A DNA stretch of 6,988 nucleotides from CAYNFH01 sp964396385 (GCA_964396385.1 CAYNFH010000288.1:1-6988), one strand, 5' to 3'. Positions 1 to 5,681 are shown, counted from the stretch's first letter. The notes: generated by a model not told the origin, from the sequence alone. Translations and numbers: made by a program.

Positions 1-158
1 AGCGTCAGGTGCTTATCTGGCGCTACTACGAAGAGAGAAGCTTTGAAGAGATAGCGGCTCTTCTGGACGTGCAGCTCGCTACCACAAGAAGCCTCCTAAG
101 ACACGCTATCAATAACTTGAAGAACGTCATCCGGGTGGAGTGCATTCCCTGCACCTGA
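1..158 (+). CDS. RNA polymerase sigma factor, C-terminal fragment (region 4)
   Basis: This is the last 51 codons of a gene that begins before the window; the frame is open from base 3 and stops at TGA 156-158. The peptide begins RQVLIWRYYEERSFEEIAAL and continues with a second helix rich in T/R/L (ATTRSLLRHAINNLK). This is the helix-turn-helix layout of sigma-70 region 4, which reads the -35 element: 'R.V....YYE..S..EIA..L......T...L..A...L'. A region of this kind at the C-terminus, followed by only about 8 residues (RVECIPCT), is typical of ECF (group 4) sigma factors. Region 2 lies outside the window, so the class cannot be confirmed. A strong terminator follows 22 bases later, so the gene probably ends its own transcript and is not co-transcribed with the pentapeptide gene at 297. 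Certain as an HTH of this shape; sigma factor is likely, and another LuxR-like HTH is possible. Confidence 0.75.
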   Translation, partial: RQVLIWRYYEERSFEEIAALLDVQLATTRSLLRHAINNLKNVIRVECIPCT

Positions 159-180
159 TCCGCGACCCAGGTACCGCATC

Positions 181-225
181 AGAGAGGCTGCTCGCACTCC
201 GCCGGCAGCCTCTCTGCTGTTTTTT
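181..225 (+). terminator. Intrinsic terminator after the sigma factor gene
   Basis: A perfect 11-base-pair stem (AGAGAGGCTGC at 181-191 with GCAGCCTCTCT at 205-215) has a 13-base loop. It is followed after four bases (GCTG) by a run of six T at 220-225. It lies 22 bases after the stop of the preceding gene on the same strand. The short gap between stem and T-run is slightly untidy, but stem length and T-run together make a convincing Rho-independent terminator. The T-run is on the plus-strand side only, so it acts in the + direction. Confidence 0.8.
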
Positions 226-285
226 GGCTGTCCGGAACATACCTTAGAGGCCGGTCGTCAAAGTCAAAGAGATGGTGGACCGTCT

Positions 286-291
286 GGAAAG
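286..291 (+). promoter_or_regulatory. Weak ribosome binding site fixing the GTG start at 297
   Basis: GGAAAG lies 5 bases before GTG 297. A GTG six bases earlier (291) is in the same frame but overlaps this site and would have no room for one. The paralogue at 2696-3181 starts at the equivalent codon (M-I-x-I), which supports 297. Confidence 0.45.
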
Positions 292-296
292 TGCCG

Positions 297-818
297 GTGA
301 TAGAGATCAAGAACAGGGTTACTGGCCAGGTGATTCTTACGCTGAGTGAGGTACGACTGCAGGGGGCTGACCTCTCCGGCCAGTGTCTGCAGGATGCCGA
401 CCTGCGAGCGGCCGATCTGGAGTCCGCCATACTTACCGGCTCAGACCTTCGCAGGGCTGTCCTTCGGCAAGCCATCCTCCGGTTCGCCGATCTCACCGCG
501 GCTAATCTCGCCGGGGCCGACCTGATCGGCGCGGACCTCAATACCGCCGAATTCTCGCTTGCGACATTGACAGGCGCCAGTCTGGCGGAAGCCAACCTCT
601 TCGGCGCCGATCTTTTCGGTGCGGACCTGCGCGTGGCAGACCTGCGGGGTGCCGTCCTGGCCGGCGCGGATCTGCAAGATGCCCAGATTGAAGGTGCCGA
701 TCTGCGCGGCGCAATCTATGATGGCGGGACCCGCTGGCCCGCGGACTGCAATCCTACCGAGTTAGGCGCGATAATAACGCTGATCCCTTCCTCTCAGCCG
801 TACGTAGCAAAGAGCTAG
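297..818 (+). CDS. Pentapeptide-repeat protein, copy 1
   Basis: 173 residues from GTG 297. Residues 1-20 form a short cap (MIEIKNRVTGQVILTLSEVR). From residue 21 to 140 there are 24 uninterrupted pentapeptides of the A(D/N)LxG type, for example GADLIGADL and GADLFGADL, with Leu or Phe at the central position and Ala two residues earlier. This predicts six coils of a right-handed quadrilateral beta helix. A non-repeat tail follows with YDGGTRWP (141-148) and P.ELGA. No signal peptide or membrane segment is seen, so it is probably cytoplasmic. Known members range from gyrase-protecting DNA mimics (Qnr, MfpA) to many of unknown role. Here the surface is mixed in charge and gives no strong hint of DNA mimicry, so function is unknown. 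It lies 138 bases after a sigma gene fragment but beyond a terminator, and no clear promoter is seen. It is a close match to the minus-strand gene at 2696-3181, ungapped over 161 residues. Its own C-terminus adds 12 residues (LIPSSQPYVAKS at the end). Confidence 0.9.
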   Translation: MIEIKNRVTGQVILTLSEVRLQGADLSGQCLQDADLRAADLESAILTGSDLRRAVLRQAILRFADLTAANLAGADLIGADLNTAEFSLATLTGASLAEANLFGADLFGADLRVADLRGAVLAGADLQDAQIEGADLRGAIYDGGTRWPADCNPTELGAIITLIPSSQPYVAKS

Positions 819-851
819 CGCCGTCAGTGCTCCCTTCGTTCCAGCGTTAGG

Positions 852-857
852 TATAAC
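852..857 (+). promoter_or_regulatory. Possible -10 element for the epimerase gene
   Basis: TATAAC matches the -10 consensus at five of six bases in the 73-base gap before the epimerase gene. It would place the transcription start near 864, giving a leader of about 28 bases that includes the ribosome binding site. No convincing -35 box is present at the usual spacing, so this is a weak call. Confidence 0.3.
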
Positions 858-876
858 GTTGGCATCTCCGCACCAT

Positions 877-883
877 AGGAAGG
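877..883 (+). promoter_or_regulatory. Ribosome binding site deciding the GTG 892 start
   Basis: AGGAAGG lies 8 bases before GTG 892, the ideal spacing. An in-frame TTG at 859 would lengthen the protein by 11 residues that do not belong to the Rossmann fold and would lie upstream of this site, so 892 is preferred. Confidence 0.75.
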
Positions 884-891
884 ACCCCCAC

Positions 892-1902
892 GTGCCCCAT
901 GTGCTTGTCACCGGCGCCGCCGGTTTCATCGGCTTCCACCTCAGTCAGGCGCTGCTGGAGCGCGGCGACACGGTTGTGGGAGTAGACAACCTCAACGACT
1001 ATTACGACGTCTCACTAAAACAGGCCCGGCTGGATCTACTGCATCGGAAGCCCGGCTTCCACTTTCACCGCGTGGACATCGCGGACCAGGAGGCCTTGCG
1101 CGCCGTCTTCACCGGCCGCCAATTCAGCTCCGTCGCTCACCTGGGGGCTCAGGCCGGGGTGCGCTACTCACTACACAACCCGGCGGCCTACGTTCAGAGC
1201 AACCTGGTGGGCTTCGGCAACCTCCTGGAGGCGTGCCGCCACTCCGGCGTGGGCCACCTGGTGTACGCATCCTCCAGCTCAGTTTACGGAGGCAACACCA
1301 GAACACCGTTCAGCGTGCACCACAACGTGGACCATCCGGTGAGCCTCTACGCGGCCACCAAGAAGGCCAACGAGCTGATGGCCCACACCTACAGCCACCT
1401 GTTCAAGCTGCCTACCACCGGCCTCCGGTTCTTCACAGTGTATGGCCCGTGGGGACGGCCGGACATGGCAACCTTCCTCTTCACCCGGGCCATCCTGGCC
1501 GGCGAGCCCATCGATATCTTCAACTATGGAAAGATGGAACGGGATTTCACCTACGTGGACGACATCGTGGAGGGGGTCATTCGGGTGCTTGACCGGCCGG
1601 CCACACCGAACCCGGAGTGGTCGTCTGACAGTCCGGATCCCGGAAGCAGCAGCGCGCCATACCGCATCTACAACATCGGCAACAGCCGGCCGGTAGAACT
1701 GCTGCGGTTCGTCCAGGTGCTGGAGCAGTGCTTGGGCCGGGAGGCCAAGAAGAACCTGCTTCCGCATCAACCAGGCGATGTGGTGGCCACCTTTGCGGAC
1801 GTGGAGGACCTGACGCAAGACACGGGGTTCCGGCCCAACACGTCCATCGAAGAGGGACTGAAGCGATTCGTCGCCTGGTACCGGGAGTACTATCAGGTAT
1901 AA
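892..1902 (+). CDS. NAD-dependent UDP-glucuronate 4-epimerase
   Basis: 336 residues from GTG 892, normal length for this family. It is an extended short-chain dehydrogenase/reductase that interconverts UDP-glucuronate and UDP-galacturonate, using tightly bound NAD+, to supply galacturonate for capsule, lipopolysaccharide or exopolysaccharide. The N-terminus has the Rossmann NAD motif TGAAGFIG (G8, G11, G14). GVDNLNDYYDVSLKQARL (about 30-47) is a signature of the UDP-glucuronate epimerase branch. The catalytic set is SSSSVYG (128-134) and YAATK (Y153, K157). RDFTYVDDIVEGV (217-229) and PYRIYNIGN (256-264) are further family blocks. There is no signal peptide; it is cytosolic. No glycosyltransferase or other sugar-nucleotide gene is adjacent, so the polymer it serves cannot be told. 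Family names used elsewhere include LpsL, CapI and GAE. The family call is firm. Substrate choice between UDP-glucuronate and UDP-glucose epimerase rests on the DNLNDYYD block and is likely but not proven. Confidence 0.92.
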   Translation: MPHVLVTGAAGFIGFHLSQALLERGDTVVGVDNLNDYYDVSLKQARLDLLHRKPGFHFHRVDIADQEALRAVFTGRQFSSVAHLGAQAGVRYSLHNPAAYVQSNLVGFGNLLEACRHSGVGHLVYASSSSVYGGNTRTPFSVHHNVDHPVSLYAATKKANELMAHTYSHLFKLPTTGLRFFTVYGPWGRPDMATFLFTRAILAGEPIDIFNYGKMERDFTYVDDIVEGVIRVLDRPATPNPEWSSDSPDPGSSSAPYRIYNIGNSRPVELLRFVQVLEQCLGREAKKNLLPHQPGDVVATFADVEDLTQDTGFRPNTSIEEGLKRFVAWYREYYQV

Positions 1903-1904
1903 CT

Positions 1905-1932
1905 GGCGATCCAGCCGGGCCCTGGGAGCGCC
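1905..1932. terminator. Imperfect hairpin between convergent genes
   Basis: The 31-base gap between the two convergent stops can fold as GGCG/CGCC (1905-1908 with 1929-1932) plus CCAG/CTGG (1911-1914 with 1922-1925), with small internal mismatches. There is no T-run on either side. It could help stop transcription from both directions, but support is weak. Confidence 0.25.
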
Positions 1933-1933
1933 A

Positions 1934-2557
1934 CTATCTCCCGTATGCGCTTATGGCGGAGCGCAGAGCCGGCAGGATGCGGACGAGCCGCTCGCGCGCT
2001 TCCGCGGTCCCAATCCCCATGTCCGCCGCCGTCATCCAGACAGAGCATCCGTGGTAGTAGTAGCGGGTGAACAGCTCGCGGTCCGCCTCCGGCAACCCCT
2101 GCACCACCTCCGCCAGATCGGGCGCACGTTCCCTGGGGCCGATCATCTCTTCGATAGCGGAGGCGAGATCGGAGTCGCTGGACACGCCGGAGGCCGCTCT
2201 GGCGGCCAGGAGGCTGAGCTGCCGATGGACAAATGGATAGAGCGGCGTGCCGCAGCTCGGTTCGTGAGCGCGGATCGCATCCGGCGCCGCCTGCATCAGG
2301 CAGGCGGCGATATGCTTGCGCGCTTCCGGTGTGTGACCGTAGCGCCCCGCAAGACGCCGTATGACGGGCTGTAGCTCCTGAAGCATCCTGGCCTCCCGCG
2401 CGCTGGGGCTCTCCTCCTTCCGAGGACCGCCCTTCCCTCCCCTTTCGGAATTGCCCCCGCTGCTCAATGTATGGCTGCCTCGATGTGAGGATGGTTGCGC
2501 CTGCTCCGGATCGCCGGACGGTGCCCGGAGCATGTGCGATGCAGTGGAACGCGCCAT
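1934..2557 (-). CDS. Divergent sigma-70-like protein
   Basis: 207 residues from ATG 2557, chosen because GGGAGAGG lies 8 bases before it; an in-frame ATG at 2575 overlaps the far side of that site. Residues 1-53 are Ser/Gly/charged and look disordered. Residues about 57-121 resemble sigma region 2: LQPVIRRLAGRYG, then a helix ending DAIRAHEPSCGTPLYPFVHR, like the 'Ai..ydp.rGtpF..y' segment of true sigmas. Residues 147-203 resemble region 4: LPEADRELFTRYYYHGCSVW, then TAADMGIGTAEARERLVRIL. A variable linker lies between. The usual region 4 'S..EIA..LG' is altered to SVWMTAADMG, so promoter recognition may be changed or lost. Without gaps, 11 of 43 residues match the sigma fragment at the window start. 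It lies downstream of a pentapeptide gene on the same strand (138-base gap) and converges on the epimerase gene. It could be an ECF-like sigma factor or a degenerate relative. No anti-sigma gene is seen. Confidence 0.65.
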   Translation of the reverse strand: MARSTASHMLRAPSGDPEQAQPSSHRGSHTLSSGGNSERGGKGGPRKEESPSAREARMLQELQPVIRRLAGRYGHTPEARKHIAACLMQAAPDAIRAHEPSCGTPLYPFVHRQLSLLAARAASGVSSDSDLASAIEEMIGPRERAPDLAEVVQGLPEADRELFTRYYYHGCSVWMTAADMGIGTAEARERLVRILPALRSAISAYGR

Positions 2558-2565
2558 AGTGGGTA

Positions 2566-2573
2566 CCCTCTCC
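2566..2573 (-). promoter_or_regulatory. Ribosome binding site deciding the ATG 2557 start
   Basis: Read on the minus strand this is GGAGAGGG, 8 bases before ATG 2557. It overlaps the first codons of the longer alternative frame starting at 2575, which argues for the shorter protein. Confidence 0.7.
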
Positions 2574-2665
2574 ATTATCGCAGCCGTATCACCGCCGCAA
2601 TATGACAGAGATCACAGGAGGGCTGCGGCACACTTAACAGCCGAGCCGGGTATTGGGATGCATAG

Positions 2666-2683
2666 GGCGGATACGGATCCGCC
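2666..2683 (-). terminator. Hairpin just after the second pentapeptide gene
   Basis: A perfect 7-base-pair stem (GGCGGAT 2666-2672, ATCCGCC 2677-2683) with a 4-base loop begins 12 bases after the stop of the minus-strand pentapeptide gene. No T-run follows, so it is at best a weak terminator or an mRNA 3'-end stabiliser. It lies in the 138-base gap before the sigma-like gene, in which no convincing promoter was found. Confidence 0.3.
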
Positions 2684-2695
2684 GGGAGGTGCCGC

Positions 2696-3181
2696 CTACT
2701 CGATGACGGCGCCAGAGCGCTCTGGGCGGAACCGCTGCGGCCACCGGGTGGTCGCGTCGTAGGTGGCGTTCTCCAGGTGCGCGCCCCGCAGGTTGGCGTC
2801 CATCAGGTCGGCGCCGTGGAGCCGCGTCTTGCGCAGGTCCGCCCCTTCCAACGTGGCGCCGTAAAGCAATGCGCCGGTCAGATCCGCGTGCTGCAGATCC
2901 GCGCCGCGCAGGTCCGCCATGGTGAGGTCAGAGGTGTGGAGTTTTGCACGCGTCAGATCGGCCGTTTCCAGGCACGCTCCGCTCAGGTCTGCAAAGCTCA
3001 AGTCGGAGGCTGCCAGCAATGCGCCCCGGAGCTGAGCCCCGTAGAGGATCGCGCCGCTCAGATTGTGGTTAGACAGGTCTGCTGCTTCCATGTTTGCCTC
3101 TGCGAGTTCCGCGTATTCGAGGGTGGCGGAGCCAACAACCTTAAGGACCTCGCCAGTCCCTCTACGCCTGATGTAGATCAC
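2696..3181 (-). CDS. Pentapeptide-repeat protein, copy 2
   Basis: 161 residues from GTG 3181, preceded by GGAGG at 8 bases. A TTG start at 3196 would swallow that site. Residues 1-20 (MIYIRRRGTGEVLKVVGSAT) form a cap. Residues 21-140 hold 24 pentapeptides, including GADLQHADL and GADLMDANL, predicting six beta-helix coils. The tail YDATTRWPQRFRPERSGAVI ends the protein. No signal peptide or membrane helix is present; it is probably cytosolic. It aligns residue for residue with the protein encoded at 297-818, with TRWP at 145-148 in both, so the two are paralogues. The 'YD..TRWP..F.P...GA' ending is, from general knowledge, a recurrent C-terminal element of bacterial pentapeptide proteins. Copy 2 is closer to that pattern (RF.P) than copy 1 (DCNP). 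Function is unknown. It is followed on the same strand by the sigma-like gene and diverges from recD2. Confidence 0.9.
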   Translation of the reverse strand: MIYIRRRGTGEVLKVVGSATLEYAELAEANMEAADLSNHNLSGAILYGAQLRGALLAASDLSFADLSGACLETADLTRAKLHTSDLTMADLRGADLQHADLTGALLYGATLEGADLRKTRLHGADLMDANLRGAHLENATYDATTRWPQRFRPERSGAVIE

Positions 3182-3189
3182 ACTACCCA

Positions 3190-3194
3190 CCTCC
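3190..3194 (-). promoter_or_regulatory. Ribosome binding site deciding the GTG 3181 start
   Basis: GGAGG on the minus strand, 8 bases before GTG 3181. The same M-I-x-I beginning in the paralogue at 297 confirms the start. Confidence 0.75.
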
Positions 3195-3261
3195 AAGGCC
3201 GTCGGCCCAGATACTGCCGGAACCTACCTGAGTGGGCAGCCGGCGCGGCGGAGCGCGGCTG

Positions 3262-3290
3262 ATGACCCATTGTCCGCGATTTGCCGTCAA
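3262..3290 (-). promoter_or_regulatory. Possible promoter for pentapeptide copy 2
   Basis: On the minus strand TTGACG (3290-3285) is a good -35 box, followed after 17 bases by GGTCAT (3267-3262), a poor -10 box. Transcription would start near 3255, about 74 bases before the GTG. The TGTGA/TCACA palindrome would lie just upstream of this -35, a position from which an activator could act. Only the -35 is convincing. Confidence 0.25.
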
Positions 3291-3295
3291 ATGTC

Positions 3296-3311
3296 TGTGA
3301 CTGCGATCACA
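3296..3311. promoter_or_regulatory. CRP/FNR-type palindromic operator candidate
   Basis: TGTGA-CTGCGA-TCACA is a perfect match to the core consensus (TGTGA, six bases, TCACA) bound by CRP-type regulators. It sits in the 208-base divergent region between the second pentapeptide gene and recD2. A wider palindrome, AAATGT (3289-3294) and ACATTT (3309-3314), overlaps it with a centre two bases away. Its centre is about 87 bases before the likely recD2 start and about 48 bases before the weak minus-strand promoter. Neither distance is a classical activating position with certainty. No CRP-like gene is in the window. The match is seen directly; binding is inferred. Confidence 0.45.
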
Positions 3312-3321
3312 TTTCGCGAAA
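3312..3321. repeat. TTTCGCGAAA palindrome next to the operator candidate
   Basis: A perfect 10-base self-complementary sequence abuts the TGTGA/TCACA site. It could be a second operator half-site cluster or an accident of AT-rich intergenic sequence. Confidence 0.35.
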
Positions 3322-3378
3322 AAAGTTGCTCCAAATTGTAGGCGGGCGATGCTGGCAAGCAGACCGAATTCCCACTAG

Positions 3379-3384
3379 TATACT
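3379..3384 (+). promoter_or_regulatory. -10 box placing recD2 on a leaderless transcript
   Basis: TATACT (five of six matches to TATAAT) ends 5 bases before ATG 3390, so transcription should start at or next to the A of the ATG. No Shine-Dalgarno-like sequence lies before the ATG. No good -35 box was found at 16-18 bases. This is the arrangement of leaderless genes known in Deinococcus and other non-enteric bacteria. Confidence 0.5.
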
Positions 3385-3389
3385 AAGTT

Positions 3390-5681
3390 ATGCCACCTTC
3401 CGCTCCCTTACAACGCCCCGAAGGCTCCCAGGGCTTGTTCCCGCTGGAGCAGGTCGAAGGCGTAGTCGAGCGCGTCACCTACCACAATGAGGAAAACGGC
3501 TACAGCGTCCTGCGCATCGCGGTGGAGGGCAAGCGGGACCTCGTAACCGCCGTCGGGGGATTCGGCAACCCCGTCGCCGGCGAGAGCGTGCGGCTGTTCG
3601 GACGCTGGACCAGCCACAAGGAGTTCGGCCGCCAGCTTCAGGTAGACCGCTACGAGGTGACCCGGCCCGCCACGGCCGCCGCCATCGAGAAGTACCTGGG
3701 CTCCGGCCTTGTCAAAGGCGTCGGCCCTGTGTTCGCAAAGCGGATCGTCGGCCTTTTCGGGCTGGAGACGCTGGAGGTCATCGAGCAGAGCCCACAGAAG
3801 CTCCGGCGCGTGCCGGGCATCGGCGAGAAGCGGATCGACAAAATCCGGAGGGCCTGGGACGAGCAGAAGGCGATCCGGGAGGTGATGCTCTTCCTCCAGG
3901 GCCACGGCGTTTCCGCCACCTATGCGGTCAAGATCTACAAGACCTACGGCGATGAATCCGTGCAGGTGGTGGAGACGGATCCGTACCGCCTGGCCAAGGA
4001 CATCTGGGGAATCGGCTTCAAGACTGCCGACAAGATCGCGCAGAACCTGGGCTTTGCGCCGGATAGCGAGCCGCGCCTGAGGGCGGGCCTCCTGTACACC
4101 CTCTCAGATGCCACCGACTACGGCCACCTCTACCTGCCGGAGGATGTGCTCCTCACCAAGGCCGCCGAGATTCTCGCTGTAGAGCAGGACTGCCTCCCAC
4201 CGGTTCTCGAACAGATGGTCCAGGCAGGGGACGTCATCGAGGACCTGACGGAGGACGGAAGACGGGTGACGGACGGAGCCAATCCGTCCTCCGTCCACCG
4301 TCCTCCGTCCTCCCCAACCGCCATCTACCACCCCGCTCTCTACCACACGGAGGTAGGGCTCGCCAACCGGGTGAGGCGCCTGGCGGAAGCGCCGCCCGCG
4401 GAGCGCGCCGCGGAAGACAAGGTCGCGGCGTGGCTGCAGTACCAGGCGAGCGCGAAAGGGCTGGAGCTTTCGGAGGAGCAGAGGCAGGCCGTCTACCTGG
4501 CGCTGAACTCGCGCTTCCTGGTCCTGACGGGCGGGCCCGGCACGGGAAAGACCACCGTCACCAACCTCATCTGCGCCGCCTTCGAGGCGCGACGTAAGAA
4601 GATCCTGCTCGCCAGCCCCACGGGCCGCGCCGCCAAGCGGCTTTCCGAGGTCACCGCCCGGCCCGCGCAGACCGTGCACCGTCTCCTGGGGTTCAAACCG
4701 GGTCCGCAGGGGTTCGAGCATAACGAGGAGAACCCTCTGGAGTGCGATGTCCTCATCGCGGACGAGGTCTCCATGCTGGATGCCGTGCTGGCGCACAACC
4801 TGCTCAAGGCCGTGCCCCCGCAGGCGCAGGTGGTCCTTGTGGGCGACGCGGACCAGCTTCCCTCCGTGGGAGCGGGCAACGTACTGGGAGACCTCATCGC
4901 AAGCGGCTCGGTACCGGTCTGCCGCCTCACGCAGGTGTTCCGGCAGGCGGCGCGCAGCCTCATCGTCACCAACGCGCACCGCGTGAACCGTGGCGAGTAC
5001 CCACAGCTCGTCCCGCCGAGAGAGCGGGAAGGCAAGGACTGCCTCTACTTGGAGGTGGAGGGCAGCGAGGGCGCCTCCGAGCAGGTGGTCAAGCTGGCCA
5101 CCCGCTCCCTGCCCCGCCTGGGATACTCGCCCGCGGACATCCAGGTGCTCAGCCCCATGCACCGGGGCGAGGCGGGCGTCGGTCACCTGAACGACCTCCT
5201 CCAGCAGGCGTGGAACCCGCCCAACGAGCGGAAGACGGAGCTGCTGCGCGGCTCCCGCCGCTACCGCGTGGGTGACCGCGTGATCCAGCTCGTGAATAAC
5301 TATGACAAGCAGGTCTACAACGGAGACATCGGGACCATCTCGGCCATCGACCACGTGGAGCAGACCTTCAAGGTTGCCTACCCGGACGCGGAGGTGGAGT
5401 ACGACTTCGCGGACTACGACCAGGTGCAGCTTGCGTATGCGCTTTCAATTCATAAGTCGCAGGGCTCCGAGTACCCGGCCGCCATCCTGGTGCTAACCTC
5501 GTCCCACTACATGATGCTCCAGCGCAATCTGCTCTATACCGCGCTCACCCGCGCCCGCAAGCTCTGCCTGCTCGTGGGGGAGAAGCGGGCCATCGCGCGC
5601 GCCGTCCGGAACGACAAAGCCACCCGCCGCTTTACGCGCCTCGCCGAGAGACTGAGCGCGCCGAACGCCACCTCCCCCTGA
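3390..5681 (+). CDS. recD2: RecD2-type ATP-dependent 5'-3' DNA helicase
   Basis: 763 residues, close to the usual 720-760. RecD2 is the form of RecD found without RecBC; it unwinds DNA 5' to 3' and acts in repair and fork maintenance. In order: N-terminal OB-like region (about 20-95, VEGVVERVTYHNEENGYSVL); helix-hairpin-helix repeats at 106-124, 138-156 and 204-221; Walker A GGPGTGKTT (381-389, K387); motif Ia ASPTGRAAKRL (408-418); Walker B ADEVSMLD (457-464, D458 E459); motif III GDADQLPSVGAG (485-496); motif IV VFRQ (516-519); GDRVIQLVNNYDKQVYNGD (628-646); motif V IHKSQGSEY (687-695); motif VI LLYTALTRAR (714-723, R721). All key residues are present, so it should be active. The first 19 residues are an extra lead. 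Residues about 287-310 are a low-complexity insertion encoded by a palindrome. The start is ATG 3390, probably on a leaderless transcript. Confidence 0.96.
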   Translation: MPPSAPLQRPEGSQGLFPLEQVEGVVERVTYHNEENGYSVLRIAVEGKRDLVTAVGGFGNPVAGESVRLFGRWTSHKEFGRQLQVDRYEVTRPATAAAIEKYLGSGLVKGVGPVFAKRIVGLFGLETLEVIEQSPQKLRRVPGIGEKRIDKIRRAWDEQKAIREVMLFLQGHGVSATYAVKIYKTYGDESVQVVETDPYRLAKDIWGIGFKTADKIAQNLGFAPDSEPRLRAGLLYTLSDATDYGHLYLPEDVLLTKAAEILAVEQDCLPPVLEQMVQAGDVIEDLTEDGRRVTDGANPSSVHRPPSSPTAIYHPALYHTEVGLANRVRRLAEAPPAERAAEDKVAAWLQYQASAKGLELSEEQRQAVYLALNSRFLVLTGGPGTGKTTVTNLICAAFEARRKKILLASPTGRAAKRLSEVTARPAQTVHRLLGFKPGPQGFEHNEENPLECDVLIADEVSMLDAVLAHNLLKAVPPQAQVVLVGDADQLPSVGAGNVLGDLIASGSVPVCRLTQVFRQAARSLIVTNAHRVNRGEYPQLVPPREREGKDCLYLEVEGSEGASEQVVKLATRSLPRLGYSPADIQVLSPMHRGEAGVGHLNDLLQQAWNPPNERKTELLRGSRRYRVGDRVIQLVNNYDKQVYNGDIGTISAIDHVEQTFKVAYPDAEVEYDFADYDQVQLAYALSIHKSQGSEYPAAILVLTSSHYMMLQRNLLYTALTRARKLCLLVGEKRAIARAVRNDKATRRFTRLAERLSAPNATSP
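4247..4313. repeat. GGACGG-unit palindrome inserted in frame in recD2
   Basis: The left arm 4247-4277 is built from GGACGG/GACGG units. The right arm 4283-4313 is its approximate reverse complement and contains an exact 13-base direct repeat, CCGTCCTCCGTCC, at 4284-4296 and 4298-4310. The apex is a perfect 7-base-pair stem (GGACGGA 4271-4277, TCCGTCC 4283-4289) with loop GCCAA. The arms differ by a few substitutions and about three missing bases on the left. It encodes residues about 287-310 (TEDGRRVTDGANPSSVHRPP and on), just before the Y.P.LY..E block, where related helicases normally have only a short turn. It looks like a small mobile palindrome or repeat expansion tolerated inside a gene. 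Confidence 0.7.

Noticed and set aside
179..595. 138-codon minus-strand frame rich in Arg/Ser/Ala
   Set aside because: It is antisense to pentapeptide copy 1 and ends inside its terminator; no start signal.
297..818. Regular 15-base periodicity that could suggest a CRISPR or minisatellite
   Set aside because: The period comes from pentapeptide codons, units are not identical, and there are no spacers.
1279..1818. 179-codon minus-strand frame
   Set aside because: Antisense to the well-supported epimerase gene; no domain recognisable.
2574..2579. GATAAT with preceding TGC on the minus strand as an extended -10 for the sigma-like gene
   Set aside because: The resulting start near 2567 would fall inside the ribosome binding site, and no fitting -35 box is present.
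2777..3262. 161-codon plus-strand frame with Val/Gln/Ala repeats
   Set aside because: It is the antisense shadow of the pentapeptide repeats of copy 2; the periodicity comes from the true gene.
3281..3490. 69-codon plus-strand frame overlapping the recD2 start
   Set aside because: It begins in the operator region, overlaps recD2 in another frame, and has no ribosome binding site.
4104..5354. Long 416-codon open frame on the minus strand
   Set aside because: It lies wholly antisense to recD2, whose motifs are complete. It is a GC-rich mirror frame with no recognisable domain.
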